Shown: positions 26,528-34,447 of the stretch, in pieces
Position numbering within the stretch: the stretch's first letter is position 1
How the letters are laid out: each line of letters starts with the position of its first letter
NCBI GenBank assembly: GCA_964390565.1
Contig: CAYMII010000004.1
Location: forward strand, 62,001 to 126,000
DNA from: UBA8529 sp964390565
GTDB taxonomy: Bacteria > Bacteroidota > Bacteroidia > Bacteroidales > Tenuifilaceae
Direction: 5' to 3'
Length of the DNA stretch: 64,000 nucleotides
Notes under the pieces: model-generated
Seen by the model: the letters and a program-made list of their open reading frames with translations, nothing else
What the model was told of the DNA's origin: nothing
The model's database searches: none
Made by a program: the position numbers and the translations under genes

Positions 26528-27739
26528 ATGAGAAAACTAATCGTGTTTGCTATTCTTTTTTCATGTTTAGAGAGCTATGCTCAACATGAAGTTGCCCAAT
26601 GGCGTGGACCCAATAGAAACGGAGTATATCCCGAAATGAATTTGCTTGCAAAATGGCCTGCTGAAGGCCCAAAACTTCTCTGGAAAAATGAAGAAATTGG
26701 ATTGGGTTATTCGTCGGCTGCTGTAACCTCTAACAGGTTATATACAGCGGGTTCAATCGATAGCTCCATTTATATATTCTCCTTCGATTTAAATGGAAAA
26801 TTAATATGGAAAAATAAGCTTGGGCCAGAATGGAACAAGGATTTCCCTGGAACTCGAGCAACCCCATTGATTTACGATGGGCTTGGGTATATTACTAGCG
26901 GCAAAGGTATGCTATACTGTTTCGATGCTCAAACAGGAAGTGTTAAATGGAAAAAGGATCTATTCAATGATTTGAACGGTAAAAGCGTTCAATGGGGTTA
27001 TACAGATAATCTAATAGTTGATGGGAATAAGCTGATATGCACGCCTGGAGGTGTTAAGGATAATGTGGTTGCTCTTGATAAAAACAATGGAAATATTATC
27101 TGGCGGAGTAACGGCAACGGTGAGCCAAGTGCCTATTGTTCTCCTATCATTATTGAAAAAAACGGGAAAAAGTATTTTATTACAATGACATTGAGGTCAC
27201 TAATTTCTTTGGATTTAGAAACTGGTGCGCTAGTTTGGAAACAAAGCCTTATTGGCGATTGCCATGCAAATACGCCTATATATTCCCAAGGTTTATTATG
27301 TGGTTACGATGTTGTTGGAGGCTCTGTTCTTAAGTTGGCCGATGATGGTAAAAGTGTTCAGGTGGCATGGAAAAACAGCAAGATAAGAACAGCCCAAGGT
27401 GATGGTGTAGTTATTAATGATGATCTATTTAGTTTCAATTCAAATCAAAAAGTTGTGTATTGTGTTGATTGGAAGACTGGGAAGGAGAAATATTCATACA
27501 ATTTGAATACGAGAATGCTCACCCTTATTGCTGCAGAAGGACTACTCTACTGCTACTCTTTCGATAGAGGAGAGGTTCATCTACTTAAACCCAATGGTAA
27601 AAGTTTCGACTTAGTGGGCAATTTTACCCTCCCTGGTAATCGAGATGAGCATTGTGCTCACCCAGTAATAAAAGATGGCAGAATATATTTTAGAATAGAT
27701 AACATGCTCTTTGCTTACTCAATATCAGCGAAAGGTTAA
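26528..27739 (+). CDS. Exported PQQ-type beta-propeller protein (BamB/quinoprotein-like)
   Basis: From this ATG the product is 403 aa with a signal peptide (MRKLIVFAILFSCLESYA). QWRGPNRNGVYPE follows, typical of planctomycete/Bacteroidota PQQ-like WD proteins, then repeated blade motifs such as GKLIWKNKLG, GSVKWKKDLF, GNIIWRSNG, GALVWKQSL and GKEKYSYNL. It should be a periplasmic seven- or eight-bladed propeller; enzymatic cofactor use is not evident. The longer start at 26450 would add a basic segment before the signal peptide and is rejected. It is divergent from the sigma operon. Confidence 0.85.
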   Translation: MRKLIVFAILFSCLESYAQHEVAQWRGPNRNGVYPEMNLLAKWPAEGPKLLWKNEEIGLGYSSAAVTSNRLYTAGSIDSSIYIFSFDLNGKLIWKNKLGPEWNKDFPGTRATPLIYDGLGYITSGKGMLYCFDAQTGSVKWKKDLFNDLNGKSVQWGYTDNLIVDGNKLICTPGGVKDNVVALDKNNGNIIWRSNGNGEPSAYCSPIIIEKNGKKYFITMTLRSLISLDLETGALVWKQSLIGDCHANTPIYSQGLLCGYDVVGGSVLKLADDGKSVQVAWKNSKIRTAQGDGVVINDDLFSFNSNQKVVYCVDWKTGKEKYSYNLNTRMLTLIAAEGLLYCYSFDRGEVHLLKPNGKSFDLVGNFTLPGNRDEHCAHPVIKDGRIYFRIDNMLFAYSISAKG

Positions 27740-27841
27740 TTTAATTATTGTGTTTTAGTAATTTGAAGAATAGAATTATTTGAGAAAAAAGCAGGGTATT
27801 TAATGGGTTAGGAATCTTATAAAAATATAAGCCCTACAATC

Positions 27842-28888
27842 ATGAAAAAAGGAAATTGTTTTTTATCGATCTTAACATTTGTACTGCTTATTTTTCTCTC
27901 ATCAAATTGTACAAAAGATAAGTCGACCGAATCAAGCATTGATTACCAGCAGCTTGAGACTGCATTTGATGCCGCTTCTCAAATTAGTAATTTGAAGAGT
28001 TTCGTGGTTTTTCACAGGGATTCAATTTTAAAACAGGCTTATTTTGGCGATGGTGGCGCAGATATTCGTCATAACGTTCGTTCCGTTACAAAAAGTGTTG
28101 TAAGCATTCTAATTGGGATTGCAATTGACAAAGGTTACTTAACATCAGTTGAACAAACTTTAGGCGAATTTATCGATCCCGAAGTATACAATATAACACC
28201 ACAGAAAGCAGCAATTACAATACGTCATCTCCTTACCATGACTAGCGGTTTTGAGTGGAATGAGTTAACCGCCTCTGGGTATAATGATTGGGTTTTGTCC
28301 GATAATCAAGTTCAGTATGTATTAGATAAGCCATTAGCTGCTCAACCCGGACAATATTTTACCTATAATTCAGCATGCACCCACCTACTTTCGTTTATTA
28401 TTACAAAGGCAACAGGCATGTCTACCTATGAATTTTCATTAAAATACCTATTTAACCCCATAGGAATTGAGGAGGTTGATTGGTATATCGATAAGCAAGG
28501 ATATTGTAATGGGGGAGCAGGGTTGGTTTTTACCCCGCATGATATGGTGAAAATCGGTCAATTAATCCTTAATAAGGGAGTTTATAATGGCAATGTAATA
28601 GTTTCATCCAATTATATTGAACAATCAATTCAGCCAAAAGTATCAGTAAGCGGAGTAATGAGTTTTGCCTCCAACTATGGTTATTGCTGGTGGTTAGGGA
28701 GTAGCAATGGTAATAGTTTTGTTTTTGCAAATGGATATGGTGGACAGTTTATTGTTATTGTACCAAGTAAAAATCTTATCGTTGTTGCTACTAATACATG
28801 GAGTGGTGTTCAAGCATCGGTTGCAAATGAACAATGGTATCGAACCCTCGATATAATAGTTAATACTGTTATTACAGCTTTTAATTAA
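27842..28888 (+). CDS. Serine hydrolase lipoprotein, beta-lactamase class C family
   Basis: The 348-aa protein starts with a lipoprotein signal (LIFLSSNCTKDK, Cys near residue 23). The class C serine hydrolase motifs are in order: SVTKSVV near residue 82 (SxxK), YNSAC near 178 (YxN-like, Y-N-S) and the C-terminal GYGGQF block near 299 (HxG/KTG equivalent). Such proteins are periplasmic or surface esterases, peptidases or transferases; the substrate cannot be told. It is followed after 5 bp by a zincin lipoprotein gene, so the two are one transcription unit. Confidence 0.85.
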   Translation: MKKGNCFLSILTFVLLIFLSSNCTKDKSTESSIDYQQLETAFDAASQISNLKSFVVFHRDSILKQAYFGDGGADIRHNVRSVTKSVVSILIGIAIDKGYLTSVEQTLGEFIDPEVYNITPQKAAITIRHLLTMTSGFEWNELTASGYNDWVLSDNQVQYVLDKPLAAQPGQYFTYNSACTHLLSFIITKATGMSTYEFSLKYLFNPIGIEEVDWYIDKQGYCNGGAGLVFTPHDMVKIGQLILNKGVYNGNVIVSSNYIEQSIQPKVSVSGVMSFASNYGYCWWLGSSNGNSFVFANGYGGQFIVIVPSKNLIVVATNTWSGVQASVANEQWYRTLDIIVNTVITAFN

Positions 28889-28893
28889 ATAGG

Positions 28894-29628
28894 ATGAGAT
28901 CAATAATTACAGTGTTTGGGATTCAAATATTATTGCTGTTTAGCTGTGCAAATACTGAATCAAACGATTTAACTACGGTTGAAATTGATACCGACAATTT
29001 CTCCTTTATGCTTTATGATGGTTTATCTCAAGACAAATTAGCTTCAATTCAAAGTAAACTAAGCGATAATTATGTTAGAGTCTTAGGTGATTTTGAGATA
29101 ACATCGATGGACAAGGTAACCGTTAGGATATGGTTCAACGAGAAAAATTTTCTTGACGATATGGAGCGTGCAATTGGAAGAAGGTATACTGGTGCAAGCG
29201 GCTGGGTTTATAGCGCTAAAGATATTAGAGTTTTATACAGGGGCAACGCAACTGGACAAATTGCACTTCATGAATTCTGCCATGCTGCTTCATTAGCGTT
29301 AAATAATCGAATTGGGAATAACCCAAGATGGCTATGGGAAGCGGTTGCAATTTATGAGGCTAGGGAGTTTGTCGACCCCAAAACGTTAAGCTATTTGGTA
29401 AGCGGCAATTACCCAACAATAGCTGAGCTGAACTCCGATTTTAATACTGGTGTTAATAAGATTTATTCAGTTGGATATCTGTTATCAGAGTATATTATTA
29501 CGAATTGGGATAAAGATAAATATATTGGAATAATAAGATCCAATGGCAATATTCAAGAAACATTGGGAATAACTACACAGGAATTTGAGGCAGGATGGAA
29601 AAAATTTGTGATAGCAAAGTATTTTTAA
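28894..29628 (+). CDS. Putative zinc metallopeptidase lipoprotein (peptidase MA-like)
   Basis: The 244-aa protein has a lipoprotein signal (QILLLFSCAN) and HEFCH near residue 130, an HExxH zinc site, followed by WLWEAVAIYEAREF, in which the downstream Glu-containing helix (WxxExxAxYEA) is typical of gluzincins of the peptidase MA group. It is predicted to be membrane-attached outside the cytoplasm. It lies 5 bp after a serine hydrolase lipoprotein, a pairing of two surface hydrolases. The second ligand glutamate is inferred by pattern. Confidence 0.8.
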   Translation: MRSIITVFGIQILLLFSCANTESNDLTTVEIDTDNFSFMLYDGLSQDKLASIQSKLSDNYVRVLGDFEITSMDKVTVRIWFNEKNFLDDMERAIGRRYTGASGWVYSAKDIRVLYRGNATGQIALHEFCHAASLALNNRIGNNPRWLWEAVAIYEAREFVDPKTLSYLVSGNYPTIAELNSDFNTGVNKIYSVGYLLSEYIITNWDKDKYIGIIRSNGNIQETLGITTQEFEAGWKKFVIAKYF

Positions 29629-29739
29629 TGATTTGAAGTACACATTGAGTAAAGAATAACTACCTCCAAAAAGTGGAGGTGAAATACCCATTCTTGTCTA
29701 CTTGTTAACTTAATAAGCAACCTCAGCCGAACGAAAAGG

Positions 29740-30165
29740 CTACTCCTCGGATTCGTTTACTTTTGGCAGGAAAAACTCCACCTTCCCGCATTGAGGGCAA
29801 TAATAAATATCAAACGACTCCTTATTTGTCATCAATTCAAAAAGGTTTCCAAATACACCATAATGAGCACCCTCATGAAATTCAGAATTACCTCTGGAAA
29901 CCATAGGAACTTTACATCTTAAACAATCTAGATTTCGGTAGTCTTCGCTTTGGGTTGGAGCAAAGGGAAGGGCATTTTCACCAAGTTCATGGGTGCAATT
30001 TGGACAGTACTTTAAGCCAGAGTCAACATCTGCATTGCAATTTAGACATTTCTCCAAAAACTCATTCTTGGTAATAATCCTATCTTCCGAAAAGCTGTAC
30101 TGACAGTACCAGCAGATATCAAAATTGTTTTCAACTTCGGATCTACATTTAGGGCAAATTTTCAT
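29740..30165 (-). CDS. Multi zinc-ribbon protein
   Basis: The 141-aa protein holds paired cysteines spaced for four zinc half-sites: CPKCRSEV with CWYC, CLNCNADV with CPNC, CLRCKVPM, and CPQCGKVEFF. There is no signal peptide or membrane helix. Ribbon proteins of this kind are often nucleic acid- or protein-binding adaptors; no specific role can be assigned. Single-gene unit. Confidence 0.75.
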   Translation of the reverse strand: MKICPKCRSEVENNFDICWYCQYSFSEDRIITKNEFLEKCLNCNADVDSGLKYCPNCTHELGENALPFAPTQSEDYRNLDCLRCKVPMVSRGNSEFHEGAHYGVFGNLFELMTNKESFDIYYCPQCGKVEFFLPKVNESEE

Positions 30166-30383
30166 AGCGTAATGGAAATAATGTTTTTATTGAATTGAAA
30201 TATTGATGCGCTTCACTCACTCTGCATATCCAGTGATGAATTGCATGCGTCAACAGCTATCAGTAAAACTAGCTATAACTGGTTAGCTTACCAAATCGTT
30301 GTAATCCCCAATTCTAAAATATTTAATGATTTAACCTCGAGTTAACGAGGGATTAAGCAAGGCCTATACCTAATGTGTGAATC

Positions 30384-30412
30384 ATGTAACTTTTAGCTGG
30401 AGTTATGTAACT
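30384..30412 (+). promoter_or_regulatory. Direct repeat ATGTAACT, candidate activator site
   Basis: ATGTAACT occurs at 30384 and 30405, exactly 21 bp apart; the second lies in the hyphenated palindrome AGTTA-TG-TAACT. The pair sits 20-48 bp upstream of a perfect -7 box that lacks a -33 element, a position suited to an activator. Confidence 0.4.
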
Positions 30413-30431
30413 CATCGCATACGCAATGCTC

Positions 30432-30439
30432 TAATTTTG
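30432..30439 (+). promoter_or_regulatory. Candidate -7 element for the CsbD-like gene
   Basis: TAATTTTG is a perfect TAnnTTTG, 24 bp before the ATG at 30463. No TTG is present at -33; an ATGTAACT repeat pair occupies that zone. Confidence 0.5.
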
Positions 30440-30462
30440 AACAATCAATCCCCCCTTTTTTA

Positions 30463-30666
30463 ATGAAATCAACTGGTATCATAAGACCCTCTCGAAGTAT
30501 CGAAAAGTGGGACGTGCAGAAAGTTAGGCTATTAAAACGATATCCTAATCTATCGGATAATGATCTAAAATTTGAGGCGGGTCGAAAGTTCGAAATGATT
30601 GCAAGGGTTGCCGAAAAACTTGGTATACCTCATTCTGACATGAAACTTATATTCGATAAAATTTAA
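30463..30666 (+). CDS. Small CsbD-like stress protein (67 aa)
   Basis: The 67-aa protein follows the CsbD-like pattern of other Bacteroidota: an early Trp (EKWDVQKVRLLKRY), then NLSDNDLKFEAGRKFEMIAR and a final helix (AEKLGIPHSDMKLIFDKI). CsbD family members are small acidic or neutral stress-induced proteins of unknown mechanism. The match is by pattern and weaker than for typical members. It has a good -7 box and a possible activator site upstream and is followed after 40 bp by the small basic protein, so they may be co-induced. Confidence 0.68.
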   Translation: MKSTGIIRPSRSIEKWDVQKVRLLKRYPNLSDNDLKFEAGRKFEMIARVAEKLGIPHSDMKLIFDKI

Positions 30667-30706
30667 ACAATTATTAAGTTTAACTATAATCATTTAAAAA
30701 TTAAAA

Positions 30707-30829
30707 ATGTCAAAAGAAAAAGAAGGCAAAGAGAAGTCGGGTAAAAAGGCACCTGCAAGAAACCTGAAAGAGAAAAGGGCTGCAAAAGCGGCTAAGCGCG
30801 ACGATAAGAATAAGATTGTTGTTCTTTAG
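30707..30829 (+). CDS. Very small basic protein (40 aa), paralogue of 20475-20582
   Basis: The ORF runs from ATG to TAG and encodes 40 residues, opening MSKEKEGKEKSGKK and containing NLKEKRAAKAAKRDDKNK. The core matches the 35-aa ORF at 20475 (SLKERRAAKAAKRNEKK). It follows the CsbD-like gene by 40 bp on the same strand, probably in one transcript. It is very basic and presumably cytosolic; binding to RNA or DNA is only inferred from composition. Confidence 0.72.
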   Translation: MSKEKEGKEKSGKKAPARNLKEKRAAKAAKRDDKNKIVVL

Positions 30830-31075
30830 CGAATAGTTTTCTTTTTATCGTTTTTAAATCTTACAGCCATCTGCAAGGGAGAATTTTATTTGGTGGTTTA
30901 AATATGTGAGTATTGTATCTCTTTATTGCTAAAATGTAAGTACCTTAGAAGATATATATTCAAGATATAATCCTGTCATTTACTATTTATCATCATAAAG
31001 TCTTGGAATTATAACATCCAAGTTGCACATTTTACTTGATATACACTCATTTTTTTAACTTAAAACATAAATTAT

Positions 31076-31936
31076 ATGATCTACATCTATTTATTAATTC
31101 CAATAGGACTATTTTTCCTTCTTGGTATCAGGATTATTAGGCCTACAGAACGTGGACTAATCGAAAGGCTTGGTAAATACCACAACTTTGCTAACCCAGG
31201 GTTTCATTGGATTATTCCAATCATCGATAAGATGTACATTGTAAATGTTACCGAACAAATGGTTGATGCCGACCCGCAGGAAATAATCACTAACGATAAT
31301 CTGAATGCCAGCGTTGATGCTCAGGTTTATTTCAGGGTAAAATCCGATGAGGATAGCGTTAAAGGCTCCATTTACAACGTTAACAACTACCGATGGCAAA
31401 TTGTAAACCTTGCGCGCACTACGCTACGTAATATCATTGGAACGCTTACCTTAAAATCGGCCAATAGCGAACGCGGAAAGATAAATGCCGAGCTCTATAA
31501 GACATTACACACCGAAACGCAGAGTTGGGGTATAGAGATTGTTCGTACGGAGCTAAAGCAGATCGACCCGCCTAAGGATGTTCAGGAAACCATGAACAAG
31601 GTTGTAAAGGCCGAAAATGAGAAGATAGCAGCTATTGATTCTGCCACTGCTGCCGAAACGGTTGCCGATGGCGTTAAACGTGCTAAGATTAAAGAAGCCG
31701 AAGGCTTTAAGCAATCGAAGATTCTACATGCCGAGGGTGAGGCCGAAGCCATTAAGCTGGTTAACGAAGCTGCCGATAAATACTTTGTTGGCAACGCTCA
31801 ACTCTTAAGGAAACTGGAGGCTGTTGAGGTATCGTTGGAGAAAAATGCAAAAATTGTTATTCCTACAGGTACTGAACTGATAAATATTATTGGCGAGATG
31901 GCAGGTGTTGTTCCAATTGATCGTAAATCAAAATAG
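31076..31936 (+). CDS. SPFH/Band 7 (stomatin/QmcA-like) membrane protein
   Basis: The 286-aa protein has an N-terminal membrane segment (residues 2-16) and the SPFH core: RIIRPTERGLIERLGKYH, PGFHWIIPIIDKMY, ITNDNLNASVDAQVYFRV, and ARTTLRNIIGTLTL near 115. A long helical region (about 175-235, rich in Ala/Glu/Lys) follows. SPFH proteins form oligomeric membrane microdomain scaffolds and often modulate proteases. No NfeD-type partner is adjacent; instead several very small genes flank it. Confidence 0.9.
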   Translation: MIYIYLLIPIGLFFLLGIRIIRPTERGLIERLGKYHNFANPGFHWIIPIIDKMYIVNVTEQMVDADPQEIITNDNLNASVDAQVYFRVKSDEDSVKGSIYNVNNYRWQIVNLARTTLRNIIGTLTLKSANSERGKINAELYKTLHTETQSWGIEIVRTELKQIDPPKDVQETMNKVVKAENEKIAAIDSATAAETVADGVKRAKIKEAEGFKQSKILHAEGEAEAIKLVNEAADKYFVGNAQLLRKLEAVEVSLEKNAKIVIPTGTELINIIGEMAGVVPIDRKSK

Positions 31937-32002
31937 CGAGAGTTGCGCAATAAGCCACGGATAACAAGATAAAATATTTCAATTAAAACGAGGGACAATA
32001 AA

Positions 32003-32203
32003 ATGAGCGAAAGACGACACGCGGTGGCTAATTTTAAAACACCCGATCTTTCAAAGATGAAGGCTGTAGTTATCGATTATAAGACTGTGATTTACATTGA
32101 GCAGGGTGCAAGCGAGGAAGAAGCGCGGAAACGCTATACTACAAAACCGGCTGTTTTCTCAAAGAGTTTTTATAAGCCCAAAGTGGTTGCCACAAATAAG
32201 TAA
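32003..32203 (+). CDS. Hypothetical small protein (66 aa) downstream of the SPFH gene
   Basis: The family is not recognised. It starts MSERRHAVANFKTPDLSKMK, has a central beta-type AVVIDYKTVIYIEQG, then ASEEEARKRYTTKP and a basic end. The composition is protein-like, it follows the SPFH gene by 66 bp on the same strand, and it is closed by a strong terminator 20 bp after its stop, so it is probably a real gene of that unit. Confidence 0.62.
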   Translation: MSERRHAVANFKTPDLSKMKAVVIDYKTVIYIEQGASEEEARKRYTTKPAVFSKSFYKPKVVATNK

Positions 32204-32223
32204 GTGGAGTGGAAAATTATTAT

Positions 32224-32251
32224 AAAGCGTAGTCGTGAGGCTACGCTTTTT
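32224..32251 (+). terminator. Intrinsic terminator of the SPFH unit
   Basis: AAAGCGTAG and CTACGCTTT form a 9-bp stem with an 8-nt loop and a run of T. The stem resembles that of the terminator at 20410. Confidence 0.8.
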
Positions 32252-32302
32252 TCAGTCCAGTTCCAATTTGAAGTCGCAAAATGCGACTTCAAGATTTTAT
32301 AA

Positions 32303-32355
32303 ATAGTGCAATTTTTCTAACACAGAGTTACACAGAGAACCACAGAGAAAACCCC
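32303..32355 (+). repeat. ACAGAG-rich dispersed repeat, copy A
   Basis: ATAGTGCAATTTTTCTAAC then CACAGAGTTACACAGAG and ACCACAGAGAAAAC. It matches copy B at 33722 in the same orientation, so the two bracket the glutaminase gene, and it resembles the terminal repeats around the GxxExxY gene at 44701 and 45118. Confidence 0.75.
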
Positions 32356-32502
32356 ATTCCGAAAAGTAAATATGAAACCCCACTGCAATTCCCTGTTATA
32401 GCTCCCTTTATGGGGTTGGGGGTAAATACCCATTCTTATTAGCTTATCTGCCTAATAAACAGCGGTGTAGCTATTTCAAAAGCGTAGTCTAATAATTCGT
32501 GA

Positions 32503-33549
32503 TTAATCTTTTTGCTCGTTACTGAGTGAGCGAATTATCTCTTCAGAGCTGAGCCTCATTCCATTGGGAGCAGCCAGCAGGTTGTTCAGCGGAATCAAAG
32601 CGTATTTCCCAAAAACGCTATTACCGGCCGAGTCGAGTTTTGGCCCGTAAGTGCAAAAAGCACCACGACCTGGGTCAATGTTGATTATTAATCCGCCCAC
32701 TCCGCTTTTACATGATAGCGCTCGTGCTCCTGCAGCTAAAAGCGAAATCTCGCCAGTATGCTCATACAAACCGTATGAATTCATTGCATTAATTGCTCGT
32801 ACGATGTTGTCCTCTTTGATAATTTGTTGACCATCCTTTCGGCCGCCATTTGCAAGAATTAGGCAAGCGTTTGTGGTATCAAAAGCAGTAACTCCAATGG
32901 CGCATGCCATCGTATAAAAATTTAATGCCTTTTCGCCCTCTTTTTGATGGCTGAAACGGCCTGTTTCAACCAATCGGTAGGCAATTGCGCGATTATTGTT
33001 GTTCGTTTGCATCTCTGATGCAAAGACATTATTCATCACCTCGAGGGTGGGGTTGCCTGTAAGCAATCGCATGAAATCCAAAAAGTCCTCAAACTTATCA
33101 ATTGAGCCTGCCGATGAGATTGCTCCCGCATTGTTGAGCGGATGACCCGGAAGATTCTTTTGCTGATCGGGAAGCATTACCGGATCGGTATTAAATCGAA
33201 GGGCTGTAGCCTCGATGAACGAGATTCGATTGGCCTGTAACCCTTTTTCAAGGGCATAGATGTAAAGGAATGGTTTTATTACCGATTGGATACTAACTTT
33301 TACCTCTACTCCATTGCCAACGCTTAAGGTGTTACCGCTCAAATCCCCAATAACGATTGCCGTTTTATTCGGATCTACTTTTGTTAGCTCGGGGATATAG
33401 GAAGCCAATTCGCCGTACAAGGCCATGTTGTTTGCCCATTCGTAAACCTCATCAAGTATCGATTGTGTAATTCCCATTTGCGATAAGGTTTGGGAAGAGG
33501 CTAATCGCTTTTGGTTTTCGAGGATATGTTTGAGCAGTTTTTCTTTCAT
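32503..33549 (-). CDS. glsA: Glutaminase A
   Basis: The 348-aa protein is of the serine-dependent, beta-lactamase-like glutaminase family (EC 3.5.1.2, glutamine to glutamate plus ammonia). It has VSIQSVIKPFLYIYALEKG near residue 85 (SxxK nucleophile motif), GHPLNNAGAISSAG near 135, TGNPTLEVMNNVF near 163, and SCKSGVGGLIINIDPGRGAF near 280 (KSG motif). It is a little longer at the N-terminus than the usual ~310 aa. It is soluble with no signal peptide and stands alone, bracketed by two direct copies of an ACAGAG-rich repeat. Confidence 0.92.
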   Translation of the reverse strand: MKEKLLKHILENQKRLASSQTLSQMGITQSILDEVYEWANNMALYGELASYIPELTKVDPNKTAIVIGDLSGNTLSVGNGVEVKVSIQSVIKPFLYIYALEKGLQANRISFIEATALRFNTDPVMLPDQQKNLPGHPLNNAGAISSAGSIDKFEDFLDFMRLLTGNPTLEVMNNVFASEMQTNNNNRAIAYRLVETGRFSHQKEGEKALNFYTMACAIGVTAFDTTNACLILANGGRKDGQQIIKEDNIVRAINAMNSYGLYEHTGEISLLAAGARALSCKSGVGGLIINIDPGRGAFCTYGPKLDSAGNSVFGKYALIPLNNLLAAPNGMRLSSEEIIRSLSNEQKD

Positions 33550-33870
33550 ATTAAATGATTTCCGTGGGCTTACTTGGTAACAAGCTATTTACATTAGCAA
33601 ACGAGTTGTAAATGAATAGGGCTCAAAAATATCTATAAAAGTTAATCGAATGGTTAGCAATGAGTATATTCTTCAACATAAAACCTTTGCGGCGAAGGTT
33701 AGTAAGCATCCTATATTTGTAAATACTGCAATTTTCTAACACAGAGTTCCACGGAGTTTTTCACCGAGAGCCACAGTGAAAACTGCAACCCCAACCCAAC
33801 GGAGTTATTATTTGAACAAAAGCCACTATTGCATGTTATGATTTAATAACAATAATAAATCTGGAGAGCC
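33550..33870. other. Intergenic region upstream of glsA with ACAGAG repeat
   Basis: No gene is seen in these 321 bp. It holds repeat copy B at 33722 and AT-rich sequence that must contain the divergent promoters of glsA and the 85-aa gene; no perfect TAnnTTTG was found. Confidence 0.55.
33722..33783 (+). repeat. ACAGAG-rich dispersed repeat, copy B
   Basis: AATACTGCAATTTTCTAAC followed by CACAGAGTTCCACGGAG, a TTTTTCACCGAGAG segment and CCACAGTGAAAACT. It has the same 5' lead-in and orientation as copy A at 32303. Confidence 0.75.
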
Positions 33871-34128
33871 ATGAATAAAATAAAAATTTCACAAAGCCAG
33901 CGATACACTTTTGCAATATTGTTATTAGTTGTTTTTGGTGTAATATTTGGGTTCAATAGATTATCCAATAATCAAGAAACCAAGGAAACTCTTGCCAAAA
34001 AAAGTGGGGAGACCAAAATTGTAACCGAGCCTATTTTAACCCCCTTAAATTATTCAACTCCAACGGCGAGTACTATAACAATGATACCCTTACTACCCAC
34101 AGCTGAGCCTTCTAAAGGTGGATGCTAA
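33871..34128 (+). CDS. Hypothetical single-helix membrane protein (85 aa)
   Basis: The family is not recognised. The product has a basic N-terminus, one membrane helix (about residues 13-29, AILLLVVFGVIFGF), and a Thr/Pro-rich C-terminal domain ending in EPSKGGC with a terminal cysteine. A GGAGAG lies 3 bp before the ATG, a clearer ribosome site than most genes here. A terminator follows 50 bp later. These features make it likely to be a real, separately expressed gene. Confidence 0.6.
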   Translation: MNKIKISQSQRYTFAILLLVVFGVIFGFNRLSNNQETKETLAKKSGETKIVTEPILTPLNYSTPTASTITMIPLLPTAEPSKGGC

Positions 34129-34447
34129 GAGCATTTAACGCATTTATTATATACCTGATAAGTACGATTTTTTAAAGAGAAAGATGAGGCTATACCTCAT
34201 CTTTTCTTTTTATGCAGGCTCCAGCCTGCTGCTATAAACTCATAGAGAAAACCTACTCCAAAAAGTTGAGGTGTTTTAACCCAATGCCCCCCACTTATCA
34301 ACTTGTTAACTTATTTACTTGTCAACTAAAAAAAACTCACTTCGTTTGGTTAACTTCAACAAACTCGCAGACTTCGCCGAGCGAGGTTGTACCTATTTTC
34401 TAACCCTGCTGTAAAAAGTCTGACCGTAACCAATGGTTAGCTGCAGT
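34129..34447. other. Intergenic region, terminator and low-complexity repeat
   Basis: No supported gene. After the terminator at 34180 it carries degenerate repeat sequence (caacttgttaacttatttacttgtc) related to spacers at 29700 and 38440. A 63-codon open frame here overlaps this repeat and is not considered coding. Confidence 0.55.
34180..34211 (+). terminator. Intrinsic terminator after the 85-aa gene
   Basis: AAAGATGAGG and CCTCATCTTT form a 10-bp stem with a 5-nt loop, followed by TCTTTTT. Confidence 0.8.

Larger units (their letters stand above)
32204..32502. other. Intergenic region with terminator and ACAGAG repeat
   Basis: No gene is seen. It holds a terminator at 32224, one copy of the ACAGAG-rich repeat at 32303, and low-complexity sequence around 32390-32450 whose aaatacccattctt stretch recurs at 29685. 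Confidence 0.6.

Noticed and set aside
34212..34403. 63-codon plus-strand ORF
   Set aside because: It lies in low-complexity repeat sequence and has no protein-like pattern.
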